64,000 nt of DNA. It comes from Saccharopolyspora shandongensis (lineage in GTDB: Bacteria; Actinomycetota; Actinomycetes; Mycobacteriales; Pseudonocardiaceae). Below, one piece after another: positions 53,482-63,218 of this stretch. Each line of letters begins with the position of its first letter. Position 1 is the first letter of the stretch. Under the pieces are notes generated by a model. It saw nothing but the letters and a program-made list of their open reading frames with translations, was not told the origin of the DNA and did no database searches. The stretch lies in assembly GCF_900106995.1 (NCBI RefSeq), contig NZ_FNOK01000026.1:1-64000 (forward strand), written 5' to 3'. The position numbers and the translations under genes are program-made.

Positions 53482-53865
53482 GTGGATCTGACGATCGAAG
53501 TCGAGGCTTCTGAACGGGGACCCGAACTTCGCTCCTTGCGCCAGTGGCTCATCTCCGAGACGGAATTGCGCGGTCGGGTGCAGACCGTGCAAGCACCACC
53601 AGAGCCAGGCACCCTCGGACCGACCACCGACGCTCTGCTGGTCGCGCTCGGCCCGGGCGGAGTGGCGACCGCGGTGGCGACGGTGCTGGTCTCCTGGATT
53701 CGCCGCCGGGGCGGCGACGTGACGGCGAAGGTGACCCGGCCGGACGGGACCACCATCGAGGTCGAAGCCACGAATCTGCGCGACATGGATGTCGCCGACG
53801 TCGAGAAGTTCGCCTCCAGCGTCGCCAGATCGCTGGAAGACACCGGCGAGCAGGACGGCAAGTGA
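53482..53865 (+). CDS. Effector-associated constant component EACC1-family protein
   Basis: 127 residues. An N-terminal beta-alpha unit (LTIEVEASERGPELRSLRQW) leads to a hydrophobic helix (ALGPGGVATAVATVLVSWIR) and a C-terminal beta hairpin plus helix (VTRPDGTTIEVEATNLRDMD). This is the layout of EACC1, a small protein that accompanies NTPase-driven conflict systems in multicellular bacteria. GTG start behind GGAGGACA. Its stop overlaps the next gene's GTG (GTGA), so the two are made in fixed ratio. Confidence 0.82.
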   Translation: MDLTIEVEASERGPELRSLRQWLISETELRGRVQTVQAPPEPGTLGPTTDALLVALGPGGVATAVATVLVSWIRRRGGDVTAKVTRPDGTTIEVEATNLRDMDVADVEKFASSVARSLEDTGEQDGK

Positions 53866-56800
53866 CGCGACCCGGTCCCTCCGCGGACGGACCGATCGTG
53901 TCTCCGTTGACGTTGGGACTGCCCGGGACCCGTGTCCTGGTGGCCGGAACCGGCAAGCACGTATCGACGTCGCCGTTGCCGGACGTGCCGGCGGTGCCCG
54001 GCACCGTGCGGGACCTGGCGCAGGTTCTCACGGACCGCTGTGGCCTCGCCGAAGGAAACCTGCTGCGCCCGCTGATCGATCCGACGCCGAGTGCGCTGGA
54101 GAGCGCGCTGATCGACGCGGCCTCGCAGGCAACGGACGCGCTGCTCTTCTACTACGTGGGGCACGGGCTGGTCAGCGCCGGGAACGAGCTGTACCTCGCG
54201 ACTCGCGATACCGATCATTTCGCGCGGGCTCTTGCGACCAAGGCACTGCCGTTCTCGGCCGTCCGCGACGCCCTGACCGACAGCCGCGCGCAGGCGGTCG
54301 TGGTGATCTTGGACTGCTGCTTCTCCGGACGGGCCCGCGGATCGTTCGGCACACCGGTGGCGGACGCGCTGGAGCTGGCCACGATGGGCGGCACCTATCT
54401 GCTGGCCTCGGCCGCTCCCGAAACCAGGGCGCTCGCCCCCGAAGGCAGAAAGCACACCGCGTTCAGCGGAGAACTCATCACGTTCCTGCGGGACGGCGAT
54501 CCCACCATGCCCGCGCTGCTCACCGCGGAGGACGCGTACCGCCACCTCTCCCGCACGCTGCCCCGGCACGGATTTCCGCAACCGCACCGCCAGCTCAGCG
54601 GGCGCACCGGCGAACTGGTGCTGGCCACGAATCCCGCCGCCCCGACCGTGACCGCGCCACGGCCACCGGGCCGGACCGAGGAGAACCCGAGGACCGACCA
54701 GCCCTGCCCCTACCTCGGGCTGGACGCCTTCAGCACCGCGGACGTGCGGTACTTCTTCGGCCGCGGCGAGCTGACCGCCACCCTCATGCGTCACCTGGCC
54801 GCCAGGGCGCAGGACACGAGCCTGGCCGCGGTGGTCGGCCCATCCGGCGCGGGGAAGTCGTCGTTGCTGCACGCCGGGCTGCTGCCGGCGGTGAAACAGG
54901 GCCGGCTGCCGATTCACGGGTCGCGGACCTGGCCGTCCTCGGTGCTCACCCCCGGCGAACACCCGCTGGACACCCTCGCCGCCCGGTTCGCCCAGCTCGC
55001 CGGGACTTCCCGGGAAGCGCTGCGCGCCGAACTGGCCGCCAACCCGATGACGTTCGCCCAGATCGTGCGCGACGCGGGGCGCACCCGAGCCGATGGCACC
55101 GAGGTGCCGGACGGCCGGATCCTGCTCGTGGTGGATCAGTTCGAGGAGGTCTTCGCCTGCCCGGACGAGGACGAGCGGCGGGCGTTCATCCAGGCCCTGT
55201 GCGCGGCAGCGCAATCCGGCGAAGGCGGCACGCCGGCGCCGGCGTTGGTCGTCCTCGGCATCCGGGCCGATGCCTACTCCCGCTGTCTGGCCTACCCCGA
55301 ATTGCTGCCCGCGCTCGAGGACGGTCAGCTCCTCGTCAAACCCATGTCCGAGCAGGAGTTGCGCGAGACCATCGAGAAGCCGGCCGAGGTCGCCGGTCTC
55401 CCGTTGGAAGACGGGTTGGCGGAACTCCTGCTGCAGGATCTGAGATCGGGGCAGGACGTCGCCCAGGACACCGGCGGCACGCTGCCGCTGCTGTCGTTCG
55501 CGCTGCTGGGCACCTGGCAGCGACGAGAGCCGCACACCGGCACGCTCACCTTGGCCGGGTACCGGGCCACCGGCGGAATCTGGAAAGCGGTGACTCAGCA
55601 GGCCGACGCCACCTTCGACGAGCTCGGAGACGCCGAGCAACGCGCGGCGAGAACGCTGCTGCTGCGCATGGTGCGCCTCTCCGAAGGAGTGGACGACGGC
55701 CGTCGCCCGGTCAACGTCACCGACCTCCTCCGGGAACGTCCCGGCCACGAGACCGAGGCGATGCGCCACGCCCTCGACGCGTTCGTGCAAGCCCGGCTGG
55801 TCACCGTCGACCAGGACACCGCGCAGATCACCCACGAGGCGCTGCTGCGCACCTGGCCCAGGTTGCGCAACTGGATCGACGAGGATCGCTCCGGTCTGCT
55901 CGTCCACCAACGACTCGCCGAGGCCGCCGATGCGTGGCAACGCGAAAACCGGGACCGGACAACGCTTTATCGGGGAAGCCGCCTCGCCGCAGCGCGGCAG
56001 TGGGTGGGCGATCACGAGCCCCGGGCGGGGCTCACCGCGCTCGAACGGGATTTCCTGCGCGCCAGCACCCGGGCGGGGCTGCTCAGCCGGTTGCTCGTCA
56101 TCGGCGTCGTCGGCGCGCTCCTCCTGGCCGGCGTCGTCGCTGTCCAGCAGTCGTGGATCAACGCCGAACGCGACGAGGAGGCGGCATCGGTGCAGCTCGC
56201 CACCCAGGCCGATGCGATCCGCACCAGCGACCCGGCCGCCGCGTTGCAGCTGAGCCTGGCGGCCTACCGCACCGCCAAGACACCCGAGGCACGCGCCGCG
56301 ATCCACGCCGCTGTCACCACTCCGTACCCCATCAGCCTGCCCGGCCACACCGGGGACGTCCTCAACGTCGCGTACAGCTCGAACGGGCGTGTTCTCGCCA
56401 GTTCGGCCACCGACCACACCGTGCGTCTCTGGGACGTTTCAGACGTCCGGCATCCCGCAGGTGGCGCGGTGCTGCCCACACCGGGTACCGCGGCCATCGC
56501 GTTCAGCCCCGACGGGCGCCTGCTCGCCGGGCACAGCCGTCGGACCCTGTTCGTGTGGGATGTGACCGATCCGCGCCATCCGGTGGAGAAGGCGCGGGTG
56601 GAATCCGCGACCGATCTTGCGATGACCGTCGCGTTCAGCCCGGACGGACGCATGCTCGCCGCCGGCAGCGACGAAGGCCGGCTCAGGTTGTGGGATCTGA
56701 GCGACATATCCCGTCCGACCCCGCAGCACACGCTGTTCGTCGACACCGAGGACGTCACGTCCGTGGCGTTCCGGCCGGACGGGGCCACCCTCGCCGCCGC

Positions 56801-58523
56801 CAGCACCGGCGGCACGGTCCGGCTGTGGAACCTGGCCGAAGCCCAACCCTCGGTGATCTCAACGCTGCCGGCCGAATCCGCCTCGGCCGTGGTGTTCAGC
56901 CCGGAGGGACGGTGGCTGATCGCCGGCGGCGTCTTCGGCCGGATGGAGTCGTGGGACGTCACCGATCCCCGGAACCCGGTTTCCAAGAGCTTGGGGCTGC
57001 ACTCCACCGGCGACTGGATCTCCGCCGGCGACTTGACCTCCACCCTCGGCCCGAAGTGGGACAAGGGCGACGTCCTGTCCATCGCGTTCAGCCCGAACGG
57101 AGAACATTTCGCCGCCAGCAGCAGCTCGGGCACCGTCCAGCGATACGAATTCACCGACACCGGGTTGACCGATCCGCTGATGACAAGCCTGAACAGCTTC
57201 CGCAGCGGTAGCCCGGCCAGGGCGGTGGCATTTTCGCCCGACAATCACCAGATCGTCGCGGGGCGCGACCGCGGTGTGGTCCAGATCTGGACCACACCCA
57301 GCGCGCCGCCCTTACCCACACGCCTTTCCACCTACCAGTTTACCGGCACGCCCGGCTCGGTGTTCGGCGGCGGTGGCAACGTGTTGATCGGCTTCCACGA
57401 GGACGGCGCCCAGCTCTGGGACATCACCGACCGCCGCCGCCCGACGGTCGCCGCCGTGCTCCCGCAGCCCTGGCAATCCGGCGGCTTCCTCTCCGACGGC
57501 CGCACGCTCATCGCATTCGCCGGTGACAGGTCGTCGGTCGCCCTGTGGGATGTCGGCGATCCTCGCCATCCGGTCATCAGGTCGACGATCGCCAAGCCCG
57601 GCCCGGAAACCGGGAACCTACGCGTGGCAGTCGGCTTGGAGAACCACGTCCTCGCCATGCACAACGATGCGGACGACGCGATCCACCTGTTCGACATCGC
57701 CGCCCCCGATCGGCCGGTGGAGGCGGCACGTGTCGCGAGTGCCAGCGGGGTGAAGGGGTTCGACCTCAGCAGCGGAGGACGCCGCTTGGTCGTCTTCGAC
57801 GACCTCTACAGGATCCGGCTCTGGGATCTGACCGATCTCCGACTGCCCATCGGCGGAGACGCGGTGGGGAGCGACGACCCGGATGATGGAGACTTCGACA
57901 CCACCGGGTTCAAGCAGTCATTCGTCTCGAACGACCGGCTTTACGGCCTGGTGCCCGACCGCGAGGTCACATTGTGGCAGCTGACCGGTTCCGGCAACGC
58001 CGAAAGACGAGGCGAGTTGCCTCCGGCGAGCGCCATGTCCGTGAGCCGCGAAGGTGCCGTCGTGATCACCGCGTCCACCATGTCGCGGACCATCGAGCTG
58101 TGGGATGTCGGCGACCTCGGACATCCGTCCGTTCTGAGCAGCATCCCGATCGAGGACGAAGATGAATCGGTGTCGAGCACCCTGACCAGCGACGATGACC
58201 GATTCTTGGCAGTGGCGATGCGAACCGACCGAAGTTCCTCGTTCTTCGGCCGCACCGTGCGGCTCTGGGACGTGGCCGATCCAGCCGCCGTCGCCGAACA
58301 CTTCACCATTCCCGCCGAAACCATCGCCCTGGAGTTCGGTCCGGACGACCACACGCTCGCCGTGGACACCGATAATCCCGAAATCGGACAGGGCGTTGTG
58401 CTGCTGGAGCTGGACTCGGACCGGCTGTACGAGGACCTCTGCTCCTACAACGTCCCCGCGATGAACGCGGAGCAGTGGGCGCGTCACGTCCCGAATCGCC
58501 CCTACCGGTCCGCCTGCGCCTGA
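53862..58523 (+). CDS. Caspase-STAND NTPase-TM-WD40 repeat conflict protein
   Basis: 1553 residues. (1) A caspase-like protease at residues ~15-240, with His in LLFYYVGHGLVSAG (near 100) and Cys in VVILDCCFSGRARG (near 150). (2) A linker, then a STAND P-loop NTPase: Walker A VVGPSGAGKSSLLHAGLLPA near 327 and Walker B ILLVVDQFEEVF near 424. (3) A membrane helix LLVIGVVGALLLAGVVAVQQ at ~742-762. (4) From ~825 to ~1520 a WD40 array (SSATDHTVRLWDV, VAFSPDGRMLAAGSDEGRLR and others), probably two propellers. If the single helix spans the membrane, the propeller is outside and the protease inside. Such proteins are thought to sense invaders and cleave host targets, causing dormancy or death. Confidence 0.92.
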   Translation: MTRPGPSADGPIVSPLTLGLPGTRVLVAGTGKHVSTSPLPDVPAVPGTVRDLAQVLTDRCGLAEGNLLRPLIDPTPSALESALIDAASQATDALLFYYVGHGLVSAGNELYLATRDTDHFARALATKALPFSAVRDALTDSRAQAVVVILDCCFSGRARGSFGTPVADALELATMGGTYLLASAAPETRALAPEGRKHTAFSGELITFLRDGDPTMPALLTAEDAYRHLSRTLPRHGFPQPHRQLSGRTGELVLATNPAAPTVTAPRPPGRTEENPRTDQPCPYLGLDAFSTADVRYFFGRGELTATLMRHLAARAQDTSLAAVVGPSGAGKSSLLHAGLLPAVKQGRLPIHGSRTWPSSVLTPGEHPLDTLAARFAQLAGTSREALRAELAANPMTFAQIVRDAGRTRADGTEVPDGRILLVVDQFEEVFACPDEDERRAFIQALCAAAQSGEGGTPAPALVVLGIRADAYSRCLAYPELLPALEDGQLLVKPMSEQELRETIEKPAEVAGLPLEDGLAELLLQDLRSGQDVAQDTGGTLPLLSFALLGTWQRREPHTGTLTLAGYRATGGIWKAVTQQADATFDELGDAEQRAARTLLLRMVRLSEGVDDGRRPVNVTDLLRERPGHETEAMRHALDAFVQARLVTVDQDTAQITHEALLRTWPRLRNWIDEDRSGLLVHQRLAEAADAWQRENRDRTTLYRGSRLAAARQWVGDHEPRAGLTALERDFLRASTRAGLLSRLLVIGVVGALLLAGVVAVQQSWINAERDEEAASVQLATQADAIRTSDPAAALQLSLAAYRTAKTPEARAAIHAAVTTPYPISLPGHTGDVLNVAYSSNGRVLASSATDHTVRLWDVSDVRHPAGGAVLPTPGTAAIAFSPDGRLLAGHSRRTLFVWDVTDPRHPVEKARVESATDLAMTVAFSPDGRMLAAGSDEGRLRLWDLSDISRPTPQHTLFVDTEDVTSVAFRPDGATLAAASTGGTVRLWNLAEAQPSVISTLPAESASAVVFSPEGRWLIAGGVFGRMESWDVTDPRNPVSKSLGLHSTGDWISAGDLTSTLGPKWDKGDVLSIAFSPNGEHFAASSSSGTVQRYEFTDTGLTDPLMTSLNSFRSGSPARAVAFSPDNHQIVAGRDRGVVQIWTTPSAPPLPTRLSTYQFTGTPGSVFGGGGNVLIGFHEDGAQLWDITDRRRPTVAAVLPQPWQSGGFLSDGRTLIAFAGDRSSVALWDVGDPRHPVIRSTIAKPGPETGNLRVAVGLENHVLAMHNDADDAIHLFDIAAPDRPVEAARVASASGVKGFDLSSGGRRLVVFDDLYRIRLWDLTDLRLPIGGDAVGSDDPDDGDFDTTGFKQSFVSNDRLYGLVPDREVTLWQLTGSGNAERRGELPPASAMSVSREGAVVITASTMSRTIELWDVGDLGHPSVLSSIPIEDEDESVSSTLTSDDDRFLAVAMRTDRSSSFFGRTVRLWDVADPAAVAEHFTIPAETIALEFGPDDHTLAVDTDNPEIGQGVVLLELDSDRLYEDLCSYNVPAMNAEQWARHVPNRPYRSACA

Positions 58524-58548
58524 ACCCGCGTCCGGGCACGGGTTCAGG
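58519..58548. terminator. Bidirectional terminator overlapping two stop codons
   Basis: CCTGAACCCG (58519-58528) pairs perfectly with CGGGTTCAGG (58539-58548) around a 10-nt loop. It contains the TGA stops of both convergent genes (58521-58523 plus strand, 58544-58546 minus strand). Confidence 0.75.
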
Positions 58549-60631
58549 ACAGGAACCTGTCCAGGGTGATGGGCAGGTCCCGGACGCGGATGCCGGTGGC
58601 GTGGTGGGCGGCGTTGGCGATCGCCGCCGCCGTTCCCACGATGCCCAGCTCGCCGATCCCCTTGGCGCCCAACGGGTTCACGTACGGGTCGTGCTCGTCG
58701 ATCCAGTCCGCCTCGATCTCGCCGATGTCGGCGTTGACCGGGATGTGGTACCCCGCGAAGTCGTGGTTGACCACGTGCCCGAACCGGGGGTCGACCACGC
58801 TGTGCTCGTGCAACGCCATGGACAGCCCCATGGTCATCCCGCCCAGCAGCTGCGAGCGCCCGGTCTTGGCGTTGATCATCCGGCCGACCGCGAAGATCCC
58901 CAGCAGCCGGGGCACCCGGATCTCCCCGGTCGCGGTGTGCACCCGTACCTCGACGAACTGCGCGCCGAAGCTGTGCATGGACAACTGCCCGGCGTACGGG
59001 TTGTCCGGCAGCGCCCCGGTGACCTCCACACCCTCGTCCGGGACCGGTTCCCCGGCAGGCAGCTCGGCGCGCAGCCGGCGGGCCGCGTCCACGATGGCCG
59101 AACCCCAGCACAGGATTCCGGTCGACCCGCCCGCGCCGGTGGCGTAGGGCAGGTCGGTGTCGCCGATGCTCAGCACCACCTCGGACATCCCGACGCCCAG
59201 CGCGTCGGCCGCGATCTGGGTGAGCGCGGTCCACGCCCCGGTGCCGATGTCGGCGGCCCCGATGAGCACCCGGTAGTGGCCGTCCGGCCGGGCCTGGATG
59301 GTGGCCCGCGAGCCCGGCATGCTGAACACCGGGTACGTCGAGGCGGCCACCCCGGTGCCGACCAGCCACGGCCCGTCGCGGTGCGCGCGCGGCGCCGGAT
59401 CGCGCTCCGCCCAGCCGAACCGCCGCGCGCCCTCGCGCAGGCAGGCGACCAGGTTCCGGCTGGAGAACGGCCGGCCGGACTCGGGATCGGTGTCCGGCTC
59501 GTTGCGGATGCGGAACTCGACGGGATCCAGGCCGCAGGCGATCGCCATCTCGTCCATGGCGACCTCCAGGCCGAACATGCCCGGCGCTTCGCCGGGCGCG
59601 CGCATCCACGACGGCACCGGCACGTCGAGCTCGGCGAGCCGGTGCGTGGTGCGGCGGTTCGGTGCGGCGTACATGACGCGCGTGGGCACCGCGGTCTGCT
59701 CGGCGAACTCCTTGATCCGGGAGGTCTGCTCGACCACGTCGTGGCTGATCGCGCTCAGCACGCCGGCGGCGTCGCAGCCGAGCCGGATCCGCTGGATGGT
59801 GCCGGTGCGGTAGCCGACCACCGAGAACATCTGCTGACGGGTCAGGACGAGCTTGGCCGGTCGCGGGGCGACGAGCTGAGCGGCCATCGCGGCCAGCACC
59901 ACGTGCGCGTGCGGAAGCCCCTTGGAACCGAAGCCGCCGCCGGTGTGCGGGCACACCACGTGGATCCGGTGCGGTTCCATGCCGAACAGCGTCGCGATCG
60001 TGTCGCGCACCCAGTGCACGCCCTGCGTGGAGTCGTAGAGGGTGAGCTCGTCGTCGGTCCACATCGCGATGGTGGCGTGCGGTTCCAGCGGGTTGTTGTG
60101 CTCCTGCGGCGTGGTGTAGGTGGCGTCGACGACCACCGCCGCGGCGGCCAGCGCGCCGTCCACGTCGCCGTCGTCGGTGTCGGTCGGGAAGCCGCCGTTG
60201 ACCTCGCCGGGCTTGACCAGGTCGGCGCGGGCGGGGTGGAGGGAAACGTCGTGGGTGCGGGTCTCGTAGCTCGGCCGCACCAGGTTCGCCGCCCGCCGGG
60301 CGGCCTCCACCGTCTCGGCGAGCACCGCGCCGATGAACTGCCCGCGGAAGGCGACCTCGGGAGACTGCAGGATCGCCAGTTCGGCGTCCTGGGTCGAGGC
60401 CAGCCGCGGCGCGTTCTCGTGGGTGAGCACGCCCAGCACGCCGGGTTCGCGCATCGCCGCCGCGGTGTCGATGCCGGTGATCCGCCCCAGCGCGATGTTC
60501 GCCTGCAGCGGGAACACGTGCACCGGCCGCTGGACCGGGTGCTCCGCCGCATACAGCGCGGCGCCCCGGACCTTCTCGTCGCCTTCGATGCGGTCGACGG
60601 GCGCGCCGATCAGGCTGGTCGTGGCGGTCAT
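58544..60631 (-). CDS. Molybdenum-containing aldehyde oxidoreductase, molybdopterin-binding subunit (PaoC/YagR-like)
   Basis: 695 residues. Cofactor loop PHTGGGFGSKGLPHAHVVLA, MRAPGEAPGMFGLEVAMDE, GAADIGTGAWTALTQIAADA and the catalytic glutamate in GAKGIGELGIVG, all intact. The short form (about 700-730 residues) and partner layout match E. coli PaoC, which oxidises aldehydes to acids using a molybdenum cofactor. The ATG at 60631 overlaps the FAD-subunit stop (ATGA). No PaoD-type maturation factor follows. Confidence 0.92.
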   Translation of the reverse strand: MTATTSLIGAPVDRIEGDEKVRGAALYAAEHPVQRPVHVFPLQANIALGRITGIDTAAAMREPGVLGVLTHENAPRLASTQDAELAILQSPEVAFRGQFIGAVLAETVEAARRAANLVRPSYETRTHDVSLHPARADLVKPGEVNGGFPTDTDDGDVDGALAAAAVVVDATYTTPQEHNNPLEPHATIAMWTDDELTLYDSTQGVHWVRDTIATLFGMEPHRIHVVCPHTGGGFGSKGLPHAHVVLAAMAAQLVAPRPAKLVLTRQQMFSVVGYRTGTIQRIRLGCDAAGVLSAISHDVVEQTSRIKEFAEQTAVPTRVMYAAPNRRTTHRLAELDVPVPSWMRAPGEAPGMFGLEVAMDEMAIACGLDPVEFRIRNEPDTDPESGRPFSSRNLVACLREGARRFGWAERDPAPRAHRDGPWLVGTGVAASTYPVFSMPGSRATIQARPDGHYRVLIGAADIGTGAWTALTQIAADALGVGMSEVVLSIGDTDLPYATGAGGSTGILCWGSAIVDAARRLRAELPAGEPVPDEGVEVTGALPDNPYAGQLSMHSFGAQFVEVRVHTATGEIRVPRLLGIFAVGRMINAKTGRSQLLGGMTMGLSMALHEHSVVDPRFGHVVNHDFAGYHIPVNADIGEIEADWIDEHDPYVNPLGAKGIGELGIVGTAAAIANAAHHATGIRVRDLPITLDRFLS

Positions 60632-61614
60632 CGCCGCACCTCCGCGAGCTCGGCGAGGACGTCGACGATCATGTTGCGCGTCAACGGGATCTTGAACTCG
60701 TTGCCGGGCAGCGGCCGCGCGTCGGCGAGCTCCGCATCGGCGGCCTCCCGGAACTTCTCCTCGGTCGCGGCGGCGCCGCGCAGCACCATCTCGGCCCGCG
60801 TCGCCCGCCACGGCTTGTGGGCGACGCCGCCCAGCGCCAGCCGGACGTCCCGCAGCTCGCCGTCGGCGACGTCCACAGCTGCGGCCACCGACACCAGCGC
60901 GAACGCGTAGGACGCGCGGTCTCTGGCCTTGCGGTACCGGGAGTTCACCGCGAAGCCCAGCGACGGGATGTCGATCGAGGTGATCAGTTCGCCGTGCTCC
61001 AGGACGGTGTCCCGCTCCGGCTCGTCGTCGGGCAGCCGGTGCAGCCCGACCAGCGGGATCGCCCGCTGCCCGTGCGGCCCCTGGGTGTTCACCACCGCGT
61101 CGAGCGCGACCATCGCCACCGCCATGTCGGACGGGTGCGTGGCGACGCACGCATCGGACGTGCCGAGGATCGCGTGATCGCGGTGGAAGCCCTCCCGCGC
61201 CGGGCAACCCGTCCCGGGCTCCCGCTTGTTGCACGGCGTCGTCACGTCCTGGAAGTAGACGCATCTGGTGCGCTGCAACAGGTTCCCGCCCGTGGTCGCG
61301 AGGTTGCGCAGCTGGCCGGACGCGCCCGCCAGCACCGCCTGCGAGAGCATCGGGAAGCGCTCGCGGATCACCGGATCGGCCGCCAGCGCGGTGTTGGTGA
61401 CCGCGGCGCCGATGCGCACGAACTCGGGGTGCTGCTCGATCCGGCCGGAGGTCAGCCGCCGGACGTCCACCAGCACGTCCGGCTGCTCGACCTCCAGCTT
61501 CATGAGGTCCACCAGGTTGGTGCCGCCGGCCAGGAACGCGGCGGTGGGCGTCGCGGCGAGGGTGTCCACGGCGGTGGCGACGTCGGCGGCGCGCTGGTAG
61601 CGGAACGGCTTCAT
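60628..61614 (-). CDS. FAD-binding subunit of aldehyde oxidoreductase (PaoB-like)
   Basis: 328 residues of the CO dehydrogenase flavoprotein family. FAD loops FLAGGTNLVDLMK and GASGQLRNLATTGGNLLQRT, plus the insert CVYFQDVTTPCNKREPGTGC, where the cysteines match the extra [4Fe-4S] cluster of PaoB-type subunits. Coupled by ATGA overlaps to both neighbours. Passes electrons from the FeS subunit to an acceptor. Confidence 0.92.
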   Translation of the reverse strand: MKPFRYQRAADVATAVDTLAATPTAAFLAGGTNLVDLMKLEVEQPDVLVDVRRLTSGRIEQHPEFVRIGAAVTNTALAADPVIRERFPMLSQAVLAGASGQLRNLATTGGNLLQRTRCVYFQDVTTPCNKREPGTGCPAREGFHRDHAILGTSDACVATHPSDMAVAMVALDAVVNTQGPHGQRAIPLVGLHRLPDDEPERDTVLEHGELITSIDIPSLGFAVNSRYRKARDRASYAFALVSVAAAVDVADGELRDVRLALGGVAHKPWRATRAEMVLRGAAATEEKFREAADAELADARPLPGNEFKIPLTRNMIVDVLAELAEVRR

Positions 61615-62102
61615 CGCTGCGCCACCTCCGCGATGGCCGGGACGATGTTGGCGTACGCGCCGCAGCGGCACAGGTTGCCGCTCATCCGCTCGCGGATCTC
61701 ATCGGCCAGCCCGGCGCCGTCCGCGGTGACCGCGCTCGGCTCGCCGTCGCGCATCTCGCACAGCACGCCGACGGCGGAACAAACCTGGCCGGGCGTGCAG
61801 TACCCGCACTGGAACGCGTCGTGCTCGATGAACGCCCGCTGCACCGGGTGCAGGTCGGCGCCGACGAGGCCGTCGGCGGTGCGGAACTCGGCACCGTCGA
61901 AGGCCACCGCGAGCATCAGGCAGCTGTTGACCCTGCGGTCGCCCATCAGCAGGGTGCACGCACCGCACTGGCCGTGGTCGCAACCCTTCTTCGCGCTGGT
62001 GATCCCGAGTCCTTCCCGCAGGGCGTCGAGCACGGTCGTGCGCGTGTCGACGGTGAACCGGTGTTCGGTCCCGTCCACGACGAGGGTGATTTCGGCTTCC
62101 AC
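61611..62102 (-). CDS. [2Fe-2S] subunit of aldehyde oxidoreductase (PaoA-like)
   Basis: 163 residues. Plant-type cluster KKGCDHGQCGACTLLMGDRR with a later Cys in NSCLMLA, and the C-terminal helical cluster QCGYCTPGQ and NLCRCGAYANIV. Unlike E. coli PaoA no Tat signal is present, so the enzyme should be cytoplasmic. GTG start at 62102 behind GGGAGGG; first gene of the three-subunit operon. Confidence 0.93.
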   Translation of the reverse strand: MEAEITLVVDGTEHRFTVDTRTTVLDALREGLGITSAKKGCDHGQCGACTLLMGDRRVNSCLMLAVAFDGAEFRTADGLVGADLHPVQRAFIEHDAFQCGYCTPGQVCSAVGVLCEMRDGEPSAVTADGAGLADEIRERMSGNLCRCGAYANIVPAIAEVAQR

Positions 62103-62177
62103 GGTCCCTCCCCTCGAACGAACCTGTTCGACAGGCGTACCCGGGAGGCCGCCGGGTCACGCACGCGCAGGCGAGCG

Positions 62178-63080
62178 TCAACCGGGTTTGCCGGGATGCG
62201 GAAAGTCGCTCCCGGATCGCGCATCTTCCAGATCCGCCCAGGGGTCGTCCTTCTGCGCCAGCCGCCGCGCCATGTTCGCCAGGCCGTAGGACTGCGGCGT
62301 CACGCGGCCGAGCTCGTCGAGGTCGAACGGGGTCGCGGCCGGTGCTCCGGGGCGGGCGCGCAGCGAGTAGGGCGCGATCATCGTCTGGCCGTAGGCGTTG
62401 CGGTTGGTGTCCAGGAAGATCCGGTCGCCTCGCTTGTCCTTGCGCTGCTCGACGGTGAGCCGGTCCGGCTCGTCGCGCGCCATCGCCTCGGCGAGCTCCC
62501 GGATGGCGGCCCGGACCTCGTCGAATCCCCGATCGCCGCGCAGCGGGGCGGCGATGTGGAATCCCCTGCCGCCGGTGGCCTGCACGTGCGGCGACAGCCC
62601 GGCGTCCCGGAACCGCTCGCACCCCAGCCGCACCACGTCGCGGAGTTCGGACAGCTCCACCCCGTCCGGCGGATCCAGGTCCAGCACGGCGAGCACCGGG
62701 AGATCCAGATCATCCACAGTGGACAGTCCGATGTGGAACTCCAGGCACGCCTGACCGGCCAGGTAGAGCAGGGTCGCCGCATCGTCGACGACGACGTGGT
62801 GCACCGCGCCCGGCGCGCCTCGCTGCGGCACGGCCGCCACCCGCACCCAATCCGGGAAGTGGTTCGACGCCTCCTTCTGGAAGAACCCGGCGGAACCGAT
62901 GCCGTCCGGGAAACGGCGCAGCGTCATCGGTTTGCCGCGCGCGTGCGCGACCAGGACCGCCGCCACCGACCGGAAGTACTCGGCCACGTCCCGCTTCCGG
63001 TAACCGTCATCGGGGTACAGGACCTTGTCCGGGTTGGAGAGCTCGATCCGCCGCCCCTCCACCTCGACCCGCGCGGTCAC
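62178..63080 (-). CDS. LigD-type primase-polymerase domain protein (stand-alone NHEJ polymerase)
   Basis: 300 residues of the archaeo-eukaryotic primase superfamily. N-terminal LSNPDKVLYPDDGYRKRDVA, MTLRRFPDGIGSAGFFQKEA, the metal-binding DLDPPDGVE (DxD), ATGGRGFHIAAPL, and DTNRNAYGQTMIAPYSLRA. It is the polymerase part of LigD without ligase or nuclease domains, as in many actinobacteria, and would fill gaps or add ribonucleotides during Ku-dependent end joining. No ku or ligase gene is in the window. Confidence 0.92.
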   Translation of the reverse strand: MTARVEVEGRRIELSNPDKVLYPDDGYRKRDVAEYFRSVAAVLVAHARGKPMTLRRFPDGIGSAGFFQKEASNHFPDWVRVAAVPQRGAPGAVHHVVVDDAATLLYLAGQACLEFHIGLSTVDDLDLPVLAVLDLDPPDGVELSELRDVVRLGCERFRDAGLSPHVQATGGRGFHIAAPLRGDRGFDEVRAAIRELAEAMARDEPDRLTVEQRKDKRGDRIFLDTNRNAYGQTMIAPYSLRARPGAPAATPFDLDELGRVTPQSYGLANMARRLAQKDDPWADLEDARSGSDFPHPGKPG

Positions 63081-63218
63081 GGGCGATCACCGCGGAGCGT
63101 TCGCGGTAGGTCGGGGGGCTTCCTCTTGGACATGCCGTCGGCGTACCCGGCGCGCGGCCGGTTTCAACCGGCACCCGGCTGCTCCGGGGGCGGGCGGGGT
63201 CGGCAGGAAGTGGGTGAG

